Shown here piece after piece: positions 1 to 10,451 of a DNA stretch of 64,000 nt. Position numbers and translations under genes: made by a program. Origin of the DNA: Cenococcum geophilum 1.58 (lineage: Eukaryota > Ascomycota > Dothideomycetes > Gloniales > Gloniaceae); assembly GCA_001692895.1 (NCBI GenBank), contig KV748180.1:2660195-2724194 (forward strand), read 5' to 3'. Below the pieces are notes generated by a model, which made no database searches, was not told the origin of the DNA, and saw only the letters and a program-made list of their open reading frames with translations. How positions within the stretch are numbered: position 1 is the stretch's first letter; each line of letters opens with the position of its first letter.

Positions 1-473
1 TAATTCTTAATCTCCTTTACCTAAGCTCTTTTAATTCTTAGGTCCTTCTTATGTAGTTACTAAAGCCGTTCTTTAGCTTTTTTAGCGGCTAAAGTCTCGC
101 GTTAAGCCGCGGAGAGAGGCGCCATTATAGAGGATAGAGACTATAACGCCGGCGTATCGCCTAAAGGTATAGGGGAAGGTGAGGGAGACTGGTAGGTAAC
201 CTTTAAGGAGTTTAGCTCGTCAAGTATATTGTCGTTAGTTAAGTTTTTAAGGTTTTTATAGACAATTCGCGAAGGTTTAGACGAGCGTATAGGTTGTTAA
301 GTTATTAACAGTAATAGTTAATTATTAGAAATTAAGTAAATAAGGTATTAGCTCTTAAATGAGACTAATATAGAAAGCAAGCAAGCAAGGCTTAATTTTG
401 TAAATATTAATAATGTTAGTGTTGCTAAGATGCAGGGGTGCTGCTATAGTGCTCGCTTAGCTATATAAACATA
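1..473 (-). mobile_element. Terminal fragment of a second DIRS-like element
   Basis: This stretch is a diverged direct copy of 34148-34599, the outer end of the DIRS-like element at 29884-34599, in the same orientation. Differences are mostly C/T and G/A transitions, as RIP would give. Positions about 379-473 also match the A2 terminal repeat at 30106-30207, including the piece ending in gctcgcttagctatata that the other outer copy lacks. The rest of this copy lies beyond the window. It abuts Helitron coding sequence near 475, so it probably inserted into, or recombined with, the Helitron. Confidence 0.7.
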
Positions 474-474
474 T

Positions 475-2715
475 CTATATAATCCGTATCTTAGCGCAAA
501 GTATAGGGCCTATATTAATGTTGAGGCCTGCGGCTCTATGTAGGCTATAAAGTATATTAATAAGTATATCTATAAGGGGGACGACCGCACAACCGTATAG
601 CTCTTGGACGATAACGACAAAATTAGTAAGTACCTTTACGGCAGATATATCGGCCCTATGGAGGCCGTTTGGCGGCTATTTAAGTTTCCTATTTACGAGG
701 AGTACCCCCCCGTAATACACCTTACCGTATACCTTTTCGGCCAGCAGCCCGTTTATTTTTAGCTAGACGAGTTTATAGAGGACCTGCAATAGCGCCTTAA
801 AATAGCCTATTTAACTTTAACCGCTTGGTTTTAGTATAACTCCGAAAATACGGATAGTCGTACTATGCTTTACCAGGACTTCCCTTATAGGTATACCTTT
901 ATGGCAAAAACACGCTAGTGGCAGCGCCGCGTCCGCCGAAAGGATACCGTTATCGGCCGTATATATTACTGCAGCCCCGTTACTAGCGAACGGTATTATT
1001 TACGGCTGCTACTTACTGTTGTTTCTGGCGCTATCTCTTTTAAGCACCTCCGTACTGTCGCCGGTACTATTTACCTAACCTTTTAAGCCGCTTACGTGGC
1101 TTTAGGGCTCCTTAATAACGACTAAGAGTGGGTTAACTACCTATAAGAAGCATCCGTATTCGCTACCAGCGCCTAGCTGCGGTCTCTTTTTATAACTTCT
1201 TTAGTTTACGGCCCCGTAAGCAACCCTCCTGCCCTTTAGGCGAAATTTAAGCCGTCTCTTTGCGATAATCTCCCTTGCGTTTTAGAGCGTCGGCCTAATT
1301 TTCTAGGCAGTATTAATAATGTATATCTGGATTACGGCCTATATCTTATCTAGTAGGTGCTTATAGATTATAGCAAAACTCTTACGGATTACTTTCTACC
1401 TCTGCTATAGCACCACTGGGACCTTATAGATGGTAACCCGCTTATTGCCATAAAGCTTAATTACAGCACTACTAAGGAAGGCCGCCTTTTTACGGAGCTG
1501 CGTTCCCAGCTAAATTCTAACTAGGCCGCCTACTTTACTGCAGTTACTACCGCTATAGATACGGACCCGCAGACCGCCCATTTTTTCCTATAGGGCCCCG
1601 CAGGCACCGGTAAAACCTTTCTTTATTGCTGTATCTGCCACTACTACCGCTCCCGCGGCCGCATTATTCTCTACGTTGCCTCTTCTGGCATAGCTGCCCT
1701 TTTACTACCTAGCGGCCGAACTACCTACTCCCGTTTTCGCATTCCTATTAATCTATATAAGGAATCCGTATGTAACGTGCCTAAAGACTCCTAGCTAGCG
1801 CAGTTACTGCGCTCTACTGCCCTTATAATTTGGGACGAAGTGCTGATATAGTACTATTACTACTTTAAAGCTATGCACTGTATGCTTACGGACGTCCGTT
1901 CTAATACCCAGGCTCCTTTTAGCGGCGTTCCCGTTATTTTAGGTAGTAATTTTACTTAGATTTTCCCTGTTGTAAAACGGGGGACCTATGCTAATGTTAT
2001 TACGGCCTACTTACGGCAGTCCTTCTTATGGCCTTCCCTCTGTATTCTATCGCTACGCTAAAATATACGCGTTTTAGACGGCAAGCTAAATTAGCGCTTT
2101 ACTACCTAGGTCTGCAGTCTTTCTTATAACCCTACTCTTACTAGCCGTATCTAGTTACCTACCGGTATCGCCCAGTTTACCGGTCTATAGCCTTTTATCG
2201 ACTTTATTTACCCTCCTAATCTTTTACGGTAGGTGTATACTAATCTCCATATATTCTACGGCCGTGCTATCTTAACTATCCGTAACAACACTATTGCTGC
2301 TATTAATGATACTATTCTCTACTCTCTTAATGGCCCTAAGTCTGTTTTCCACTCTATAGATACTATAGAACAGGACGATCTAAATACTAAAAATACTCCC
2401 CCCCTAGAGCTTTTGCAGAGCTTTAACCCTATATATCTTCCTCCTACACGGCTCTGCCTTAAGGTTGGCGCTCTAATAATCCTTTTACGGAACCTATATC
2501 CTAAAGAGGGCCTCTATAACGGTACCCGTATAGTTCTTACCTGGATAGGCCGCCGCTGTCTTAAAGCCCGTATTCTTGGCGGCACCTTCGCTAACCAGCT
2601 ACGGGTTATCCTATGGATTATACTATCTTTTACAGAAGGCGAGCTGCCGTTTATTATTAGTCGACGGCAGTTTCCTATCCGTTTATCTTTTGCGATAACC
2701 GTAAATAAGTCATAG
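475..2715 (+). pseudogene. Helitron Rep-helicase (RepHel) pseudogene
   Basis: Reads in one frame from about 475 to 2715, broken only by in-frame TAG/TAA. The Rep part shows the family signature around 541-588 (AIKYINKYIYKG, then DDR). Next come YIGPMEAVWRLF, LYQDFP and IGRIYYCSPVTSERYYLRLLL, all matching conserved Helitron blocks. The PIF1-like helicase Walker A, GPAGTGKT, is at 1594-1617. The codon just before it is TAG where the family has Trp, a TGG to TAG change typical of RIP. The longest open piece is 2233-2715 (helicase C-terminal motifs). It cannot encode a working protein. Confidence 0.85.
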
Positions 2716-3211
2716 GGTTAGTCTTTTACCTTTATAGGCGTTAATTTACGGATGCCGGTTTTTATACACGGTTAGCTCTATGTTGTACTATCTTAGGTTA
2801 CTACCGTAAATGGTATTTTAGTACTGCTTCCCCTAAATTAAACAGAAACGGACAATATTATATATCTAGAAGTTTTGCTTTCGTTATAAGAGTCCTACGC
2901 GCAGGCTGCCCACCCTAAGACGGCGGCGGCACGGACGAGAAGCGGCGGCTAGGCGCGGACATGGTGGCGGCGGTGGTCGCGGTGGTAGTAGTAGTGGCAG
3001 CAGCAGCAGGAGCAGAAGCAGGAGCGGCAGCAGCAGCGGTGGTAGTGCTGGTACTATTGCTTAAAGAAGAAGACGACGACGACGACGACGATGTAAATAG
3101 CTATTGTTAATATACATCACGTAATCAATTATGTAAATCTATACGCGATTATCACGTAAAGGCTACCTAAGTTGAAATAGCGAAAGGCCACCTAAGTCGA
3201 GCCGCGAGACG

Positions 3212-3230
3212 CCCCTCGCGTAGCGAGGGG
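3212..3230 (+). repeat. Helitron 3' terminal hairpin
   Basis: A perfect 8-bp stem (CCCCTCGC at 3212-3219, GCGAGGGG at 3223-3230) with a 3-nt loop. It is followed 16 nt later by CTAG and T at 3247-3251. Helitrons end in a short GC-rich hairpin and CTRR, inserted between A and T. That fits here, about 500 bp past the RepHel reading frame. Confidence 0.65.
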
Positions 3231-3261
3231 TAGATTGAGTTCCCTTCTAGTATCCAAATAA

Positions 3262-3575
3262 TATACTACCTATAGCCCCACTAATATAACTCTATATTTT
3301 ATAAATAGAGGCCTATTTTATAGCTCTATTCTAGGGCTATAAAATAAGCCTTTATTTATATAATTTAAGGCCGTTTTNGTAGAGTTNTAGGGGGTANTTA
3401 TTTCTAGGAATGGAGGGGCCGGATAAGTCAGCGGAGAGCCTTAAGCCATTGCAAAGCATCCCCTATAACCCTACTAATAACGCTCTATATTTTATAGCCC
3501 TAAAATAGAGCTATAAAATAGGCCTCTATTTATAAAATATAGAGTTATATTAGTGGGGCTATAGGGGGTATATTG
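3262..3575. mobile_element. Foldback/MITE with about 85-bp inverted arms
   Basis: The left arm (about 3262-3350) and right arm (about 3485-3575) are inverted copies, sharing a run through tagccccactaatataac and the gaggcctattttatagctct block. Each arm itself holds smaller palindromes (ctatattttata, gggctataaaata). There is no coding capacity. Three ambiguous bases (3378, 3387, 3397) lie in the loop region, where a strong secondary structure could hinder sequencing. The superfamily cannot be assigned. Confidence 0.7.
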
Positions 3576-3639
3576 TTTTAATGGAGGGCAATACACGCTG
3601 CTACGGCTTGGCGATTTTTTACCAATCTTTTATAGTAGA

Positions 3640-3930
3640 TAGTAGAGGCTCTACATAAAGCTCTGCATAAAGCTCTGTAAAAGCTCTTTATAAAGCTCTA
3701 CTTAAAGCCCTATCTAGATCTCTAAGGCTTTACTAATATATAGCACTAATATACTATAACGCTCTATATAATGCTCTGTATAATACTCTATATTAAAAAC
3801 TTTATATATAGAGGCTCTATACGATGCTCTATATAACAATCTATATATAAAGGCTTTACGTATAGGGCTCTATACAACGCTTTATATTAAAGACTCTATA
3901 TATAGAAGCTTTACGTACATAGCTTTATAT
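3640..3930. repeat. Degenerate 12-bp minisatellite (copy 1)
   Basis: Irregular repeats of aaagctctgcat-like units, alternating with gaggctctacata-like units and decayed by transitions. The unit is the same as in the fresh array at 60775-61235. Confidence 0.55.
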
Positions 3931-4014
3931 AAAGCCTAGAAATAGCTATATTTATAGTATTATATAATAGAAATAAAAGATTTAGTTTTATAGTAAAAAT
4001 TTTTTAGATACTAA

Positions 4015-4125
4015 GCCTTATCTAGATATTATATCTAGGCTAGATAGGCCTCTTAGATAATAGACCTATTAGCTAATAGTATTTAGAGACTATCTAGATA
4101 GTCTTTAGATAGCCTTAGCTATATT
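4015..4125 (-). repeat. RIP-altered inverted copy of 9975-10075
   Basis: The reverse complement matches 9975-10075 through ctattagctaataggtctat and the adjoining palindromic actatctagatagt core. Differences are C to T or G to A in this copy. The two lie about 5.9 kb apart in opposite orientation, flanking the LINE. Confidence 0.6.
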
Positions 4126-4254
4126 TCTTAGTATATAATTATTTAAAGCTTAGAGAGGTCTAGATGTCTATAATAAAATTAATATTTATCTTTACAAAAA
4201 TAAGATTTATTAGCTAAGTAGTTATATATTTTTTTAATTAAATATTATTATATT

Positions 4255-4510
4255 ATATAGAGGCTTTGCATATAAAAGCTTTATATAAGGCTTTATACGA
4301 GAATCTACACGAATTTCTACGTACAGAGGCTCTGCGCGACGGATCTGCGTACGATGGTTCTGCGTACAACGGTTCTACTACGGAGGCTCTATATAAAAGC
4401 TTCGTGCAGAGCTTCGTGTAGAGCTTCGTATAGAGCTTCGTGCAGAGCTTCGTGCAGAGCTTTAGTAGAGCTCCGTACGCGGCTCCCCTAAAGCTTTATT
4501 TTCGCAGAGC
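4255..4510. repeat. 12-bp minisatellite (copy 2), inverted internally
   Basis: Positions 4255-4390 carry gaggctctgcg-type units forward. Positions 4390-4475 carry the same unit in reverse (gcttcgtgcaga repeated). It is less decayed than the copy at 3640. The unit equals that of 60775-61235. Confidence 0.65.
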
Positions 4511-4695
4511 TCTTATAAGCTTTATATCTATATAATATTACTTATCCTAGTACTATATCTAATCTATATATTTAGCGCTTAGCCATAACAGCAGCGAAAC
4601 TAGCCTAAAAACTACTTAATAAAGCAACCCAATATCGGAATCCTATTCCCCGCACTAAGAAACCCTATAAAACCACGCCGCCCCCTATCTAGAGC

Positions 4696-6195
4696 ATGGG
4701 GGACGACGGAGGGGCGCAGGCTCCCCGCCGGAGTTGTGAGAGTCGCGACGCGTAGGAGCCGAACCATAAACTAGGTAGGCAATAACGCGAAAAAAACAGC
4801 TACTAGTAATAGTAAAAACTAAAGGAAATACTTAAATAAATTAAAAACGATCTTATAAAAGAGGAAAAAGAAACTCTATAGCACTAGATACTTGCCTTAG
4901 TCTAAGAGGCAATATAGTATATTAAAGCCCTTTTAACGCGTCTAGTCCCCTAGATAACCTAAGAACAAGAAACTAAGGCCTAGCTTAACTAAATTAAAGC
5001 TAGTATTAAGAAAATCTAAAAAGAAACGCGTAAAGGAGGACCCCTAGGCCTAAGAGTTCCCCTAGTATAGGTCTAAACCTAGGCAGCCGTCACTGCGTAG
5101 GCGGCCTATACGGTAAACATAGTCGCGGTACTACAGAGAGCGAGTATACGCGTCCGGCTTAAGGAGCCCTAGGGCTATAAACTAGGGGAGCTTTTTAAGA
5201 CTATTTAGAGAATAATACTAAGCGTATACGCTGTACGCACCCTTAATAGTAGGGACGTAGATATCTATATCCCCTTCTAAATAATAAAGGACTAAATCCT
5301 AAACGGGCTAGACGCGTTAGGACTTAGGATACTAAGAAAAGATTATCTCCTAAAAGTACTAGGAGTCCTACTTAAGACCCTAATTAATAGCGGAAGGGAC
5401 GTAGATAATTTAGAATTAACTTAATCTATTTATAAAGCCACAAAGCGCCTTATGTTTAGGATAGCTATTAGCTAGATCTAATAGCTATATAACCCTAAAG
5501 CGCAGATAAAACGCTAGGTAAACTCTAGTAGCGCCTAAAGAGAACCTAAGAAGACTAGGGGAATAATTATAATTAGCATCCTAACCTAAGTAATTTAGCA
5601 AAAGATTATAAAAAGCGGGATAGTTATTAAATCCTAGCTTTTTAAGACTAGGCTATTTAAGAATAGCGTAATTATAAAGCAATGCTACCGCTATAATTAA
5701 TAGGGGTATATATAAAGCGTATACGGAAAGTAAATAAAATATAGGCAATATACGGGACTATATAACACTACAGATTGCCCTAAGGAAAGGGTATCCTATA
5801 CTAACTATAGTAAAGCCTATAAAGTATAATAAAGAAAAGAGTATAGGACCTTTTAAAGCTACCTTAAAGGTATCTAAATAAAGAGGATAGCCCTTTTAAC
5901 GCAGTCGCTCCGTATGCAAGAAGCCGTAAAAATAATATACCAACCCTTAATACTAGGAAACCTTATAATTAGCACTAATAAGAAAAGAGAACGGGAAATG
6001 TTTTACCTAAAAACCTAAGAATAACCACTTAAATAGGGACTAGGTAAACTATCTTTTATTAAAATAGTAAGTAGAGATAGATTATAATTAAGGCTCTGGC
6101 TTCGCGCTAATAGAGTAATAATAGTTAATAGCGAAAATGAAGAGGAATAGGATATAGATATAGATAAGCCCACACCTACTTTAAATAAGTAAGTA
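4696..6195 (+). pseudogene. LINE ORF1, gag-like protein, pseudogene
   Basis: Starts MGDDGGAQAPRRSCESRDA and then is broken by stops. The middle matches LINE gag proteins (AVRTLNSRDVDIYIPF). A zinc-knuckle region begins near 5683 (CYRYN, then a glycine-aromatic stretch, then TTDCPK). Some knuckle Cys and His codons are already changed. The product would bind element RNA. Frame assignment is approximate because of the many stops. Confidence 0.7.
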
Positions 6196-6199
6196 TATA

Positions 6200-9100
6200 A
6201 TTATCTAGTATAACTGCGGAAATGCAAACTAAGGGGCGTATTACCTCTTCTTTAATAGCGTTACGCTAGCGGACTACTAGGTCCTTATAATTTAAAAGCT
6301 AGTATATAATAGATATACCAAATTAATATACTGCCCTAGGGGATTTATACTTATATATAACGCTCTCCCTATAATAAAGGTCTGCTTTATAATTAGCCGG
6401 AATATTAACGCCGCGTATTAGAAGTGTAGACAGTATAGCCCCTTTACCGCAGCCCTTTAGGTACGCCTAAAGGGGCTAAAGGCTATAATTATTAATATTT
6501 ATAACCCGCGCAAAGATGGCCCTTAGATTAGGGCATAGCCTAAGGTTAAAATGGCTATTAAGGAAGCTAAGGGAGAAATTATACTCTTAGGTAACTTTAA
6601 CGCCCACTACCTAATATAGGGCGGAAAGTATATAGCCAGCAAAGAGCAGGCGGAACGCCTTTTGGCCAAAACTAATACTAGAGGCCTAGTACTCGCTATA
6701 CTAAAAGGAGAGCCTATATAAAAAAGAGGGTAATAGGAAAGTATAATAGACCTTATATTTATATTACTAGATCTATATAGAAAAGTTAACTTTTATAGTA
6801 TAGTTAAGGAATAGGCCCTTATAAGAGACTATATACTAATCCGCATCCAAATTAATAACGCTAGCTATTTGCTAGCGGAACGCCAGCGCCTCGCCCTTAA
6901 GAAGCTAAACTTATAGGGCTTTCTCTAAAGCATTTAGGAGCTTAACTAGACCATATCTAAAGACCCCTTTTAAGCCCTTTAGGAAGGGATTAAGTAAGCA
7001 CTTAAAGAATACTGCCTATAAGCACAGCCTAGCCGGTAAGCCCGTTAAGAATAGTCGCTATATGCTATATAGCTCCACGCCGGCGCCTAATAGGCGCGAC
7101 GATAGCTCTAAGCTTATAATAACCCTAAGGACTACTAAAGATATTTAGCATTAAACAACTAACTATAAAAAGAGATTAGGAGAGTTAGTTGTAATAACTA
7201 AAAATACTTTATTTATAAACTTACTAAAGACTAGTTAAAACCATATAATAAGGGACTTTAGACTCTATTAAAATGGAGCAGAAAAGTAAGCGTAGCGAAG
7301 GCGGACCCCTATCTATTAGACCTTAGGAGGTCTACTAAGGATCCCTTAATAGATAATAATATTATAAAGGCTAATATCCTTATAGCCAAGTTCTTTCCTA
7401 AAACTAAAATAGCAGACCTTAGTAATATAGAGACAATAAGGGAACAAAATATGCTTAATATTAGCCCTACTATCTTAACAGAAGAAATCGGTAAGCTTAT
7501 TAGGAGTCTTCTAAATAAAAAAGCCCTAGGGCTAGATAGTATACCAAACAAGGTCCTTAAAGTAGTTGCCCTAGTTATTATAAAAGATTTAGCAGAAGTA
7601 GCTAGTTATTACTTTACCAGCGGAATAATACTAGAAAGCCTTAAAGAATCCATAACTATAGTATTACGTAAAAAAGGAAAAAAGACTACTCTTTCCTAGG
7701 TAGCTATAGACTAATTACCCTTAAAAATACGCTAGCAAAAGTCCTAGAAAAGTATATAGCTAATATTATATCTAAGGCTGCGGAGGAGTATAGGCTACTC
7801 CTTTAGAACCAGATAGGAGTAAGGCGTAAATAATCCACACTATTAGCGGTAGAACTACTTAGCTCTTATATATAAACGGCGTAGCGAACGCGCCGTAGGT
7901 ATATAGTATTAATGCTAAGCTTAGACTTAGTAGGGGTATTTAATAATGTCTCCTATAAAAGGCTCCTCTATATTCTAAAAAAAAAGGCTTTTTAAAGTGG
8001 CTTATAGATTTCGTATAAAGCTTCCTAATAGTACGTAAAACCTATATTAAGTTTATAAAATATAAGAGCAACTAGATCTAGATACAGATAGGCATCCCCT
8101 AAGGGTTACCCTTATTACCAATCTTATTCCTCTTTTTTATATCAGAGCTGTTAGAGGAATTTTAGCGCCCTAACAGCGGCACACTAGGGTTTAGCTTTAT
8201 AGATAACACAAACCTTATTACCTAGGGGGACTCTACGGCAGAGAACTGTCGATAATTAGAGGCCGCCTATAACTACTATACTGTATAGGCAAATTAACAC
8301 AGGGCGGCGTTCGCCCCTAAGAAGTACTAGCTTATACACTTTATAAGGCAACGGCGCTACACCACCGCAGACCTTACGTTTACTGTGCGTATCGCCGGCT
8401 ATAAGATAGCCCCCCAGAAAACCAGTATATAAGTCCTAGGGATCTAGGTAGACCCTAAGCTCTAATAGAAAAAATAGGTTAAAAAGGCCGCGAGTAAGGG
8501 CTTAGCAGCCTTTAAAGCGATGTTAAGAATTACCGCATCTATATAGGGCCTATTAATACGCCGCTCACGCCTTCTATATATAGCTACCGTCTAACTAGCG
8601 ATGCTATATAGCGCCCAAGTATAGGGAGTACGGGACAACGGCGAAACGCCAGCGAAAAGCTTGCTTAAACTACTATAGAAAGTCTAGAACTAGTGTCTCT
8701 ATAGGGTTATAGGGGCATACCGGCAAATACTAATAGCTGCAATAGAGAAGGAAGCGGCTATTCCCCCAATCTAACTCCATATTAAAACAATAGCCCTTTA
8801 AAGAGCCGCCAAGACGGCCTCTAATAGGGTAGAAAAGGAATTAGTAGAGGCACTTAACGGTATCTTGAATATATTAGTAAAGCGCTAGTAAAAAATAAAA
8901 CGGCTACTAGTACTATTAGAAGCGCTTAAAGAACGCGTAAAGGACCATAAAAATAAAATATAAGGCTTCCTTACGTACTAGAAGGACTATATAAAGCAGA
9001 AAGCTATAATAAACCCCTATAAGCATAGCTAGCGGAACGCCGGTAGAGCGTAGGCGGAGCGCCGCCACTATATAGGAGGCCACTAGCACCAAAGGCAGGC

Positions 9101-9700
9101 AACTACCTTTATCGCGAAATAAGTAGATTTAGAATAGCGATAATAGTAGTAAGTAAAGGCTAAAGACCGCATAGAAACCATATAGAAGACCCTATAGGGG
9201 AAACCTATAATCCTATTATATAAAGGCCTAATAAAAGCAGAGGCTATAGCACTATTTCTCCTTCGTATAGAGGTAATAGGGCTTAATATATGGCTTATAT
9301 CCATTAGTATACTAACAGTTCTCCTATGGTATAAATATGGCTAGATAAGGTAGATAGTCTACTATATACTACTCCAGTGTCTATACTACTAAAGGGCGGA
9401 CTTTATAGCAAAATATGCCTCTAAACGCCTTTAGGATATTTTAAATAATAAAGAAAGCGCCTAAGCAGTAGCAAAATGGCTAGTACAGTTAGGTATTTTA
9501 CCCCAGTTTTAGGCAGTAAAGGTAATAGATATAAAGGATATAAGTGGATACTAGCCCTTTTAAAGCCTAGAGGACTAGTAAAAGAATAAGGGTAAAAGGA
9601 TAAGGAAAGAAGGGGGTAGAGTAAGATTATCCGCAAAGCGCGGCCAGTTGGCTTAATATGCAGACTTAAAGGCAGGTAAAAGGCGAGTCACTAGCGCTCC
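6200..9700 (+). pseudogene. LINE ORF2, endonuclease-reverse transcriptase, pseudogene
   Basis: The endonuclease is read around 6215-6800: LAIQEPAYN, then IINIYNPRKDG, LLGNFNAHH (GDFN in active copies, here GNFN), WGGKY and IDLIFI. Reverse transcriptase follows: KALGLDSIPNKVLK at about 7520, YRLITLKNTLAKVLEKYI at about 7700, and the catalytic block LSLDLVGVFNNVSYKRLL at about 7918, where the usual AFDNV Asp is Asn. The changes are G to A, as RIP would cause. Frameshifts occur near 7690 and 7980. The C-terminal part to about 9700 is poorly resolved. Two small open frames on the opposite strand (9083-9304, 9421-9636) are shadows. Confidence 0.8.
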
Positions 9701-9985
9701 ATGTCGGAACGCTGCTATCTCTCCAGCGTGGCCCGAGGTGGGGTTTTCTCTAAGTTAGAGTTTTTCCTATAAAAGGTATTAGCCTGCGTGGACCCACTAG
9801 GGGGACCAGGACGGGCGGTAAATTGAATTTATTATTATTACTTATCCTTAGGATATTTAGATAAAAGTAATACCATTTTAAAGCGCTTTATAAGCTTTAT
9901 AAATCTATACTAATATAAAATTTATTTATTTAATATTGGGAGGTGCATTACAAGTATAAGCATATTAAGGGGATTTTGCTAAGAC

Positions 9986-10017
9986 TATCCGGAGACTATC
10001 CGGATAGTCTCCGGATA
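9986..10017. repeat. Perfect 32-bp palindrome
   Basis: A perfect palindrome centred on actatcc/ggatagt, with the outer ends tatccgg and ccggata. The diverged inverted copy at about 4080-4111 has the same layout with transitions. It lies in a 100-bp segment repeated at 4015-4125. Confidence 0.8.
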
Positions 10018-10073
10018 CTATTAGCTGATAGGCCTATTATCTGAGAGGCCTATCCAGCCTATCCTCCGCAAGT

Positions 10074-10411
10074 CTAAACCCCACCAAAAATTGGAAAATT
10101 CATACTTTAATATCTTAACAACCACTAAATAATAAATTTTAATAATTTAGATTTAGACTTTTATATGCACTATATAGCTTCTATTAAAGTTATATAGTAA
10201 ATAGTTTAGTAGTTTTTAAGATAATAGTAACCTAGCCCTATTTTAGCCTCTAAGATTTAATATCTTAAAAACTACTAAACTACTTACTATATAACTTTAA
10301 TAGAAGCTATAGAGTGTATATATAAGTCTAAATCTAAATTATTAGAATTTATTATTTAGTGGTTGTTAAGATATTAAAGTATGAATTTTCTAATTTTTGG
10401 TGGGGTTTTAA
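10074..10411. mobile_element. Foldback element with about 155-bp arms
   Basis: Positions about 10074-10235 and 10255-10411 are near-perfect inverted copies around a spacer of about 20 bp. The outer ends are taaaccccaccaaaaattgg and its complement. The flanks are compatible with a TA duplication. There is no coding capacity. Transcribed or single-stranded, this would form one long hairpin. It sits directly before the truncated Gypsy at 10452. Confidence 0.8.
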
Positions 10412-10451
10412 GCTGCGGCGCTCGGCCGTGTGCGGCGCTCGCTTGTGTAAA

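Larger units (their letters stand above)
457..3250 (+). mobile_element. RIP-degraded Helitron, 5' end missing
   Basis: Rolling-circle transposon remnant with Rep and PIF1-type helicase sequence in one continuous frame, a GC-rich low-complexity tail at 2915-3095, then a terminal hairpin and CTAG followed by T (3247-3251). The left side is cut by the DIRS-like fragment, so the N-terminal Rep region and the 5' TC terminus are absent. The 3' boundary is inferred from the hairpin and CTRR rule of Helitrons. Confidence is high for identity and moderate for the exact limits. Confidence 0.85.
4600..9840 (+). mobile_element. Tad1-clade LINE (non-LTR retrotransposon), RIP-degraded
   Basis: Near full-length two-ORF LINE. 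ORF1 is a gag-like protein with zinc knuckles; ORF2 has an apurinic-type endonuclease, then reverse transcriptase, then a C-terminal cysteine-rich region. The 3' end has a conserved untranslated tail (gtggacccactagggggacc) and finishes in an attattatta-type run near 9830. I set the 5' limit at the GC-rich leader before the ORF1 ATG at 4696. Both ORFs are full of TAG/TAA. Confidence 0.85.

Noticed and set aside
7309..9636. Minus-strand frames inside the LINE (7309-7551, 9083-9304, 9421-9636)
   Set aside because: They oppose readable LINE ORF2 motifs on the plus strand and show no family similarity.
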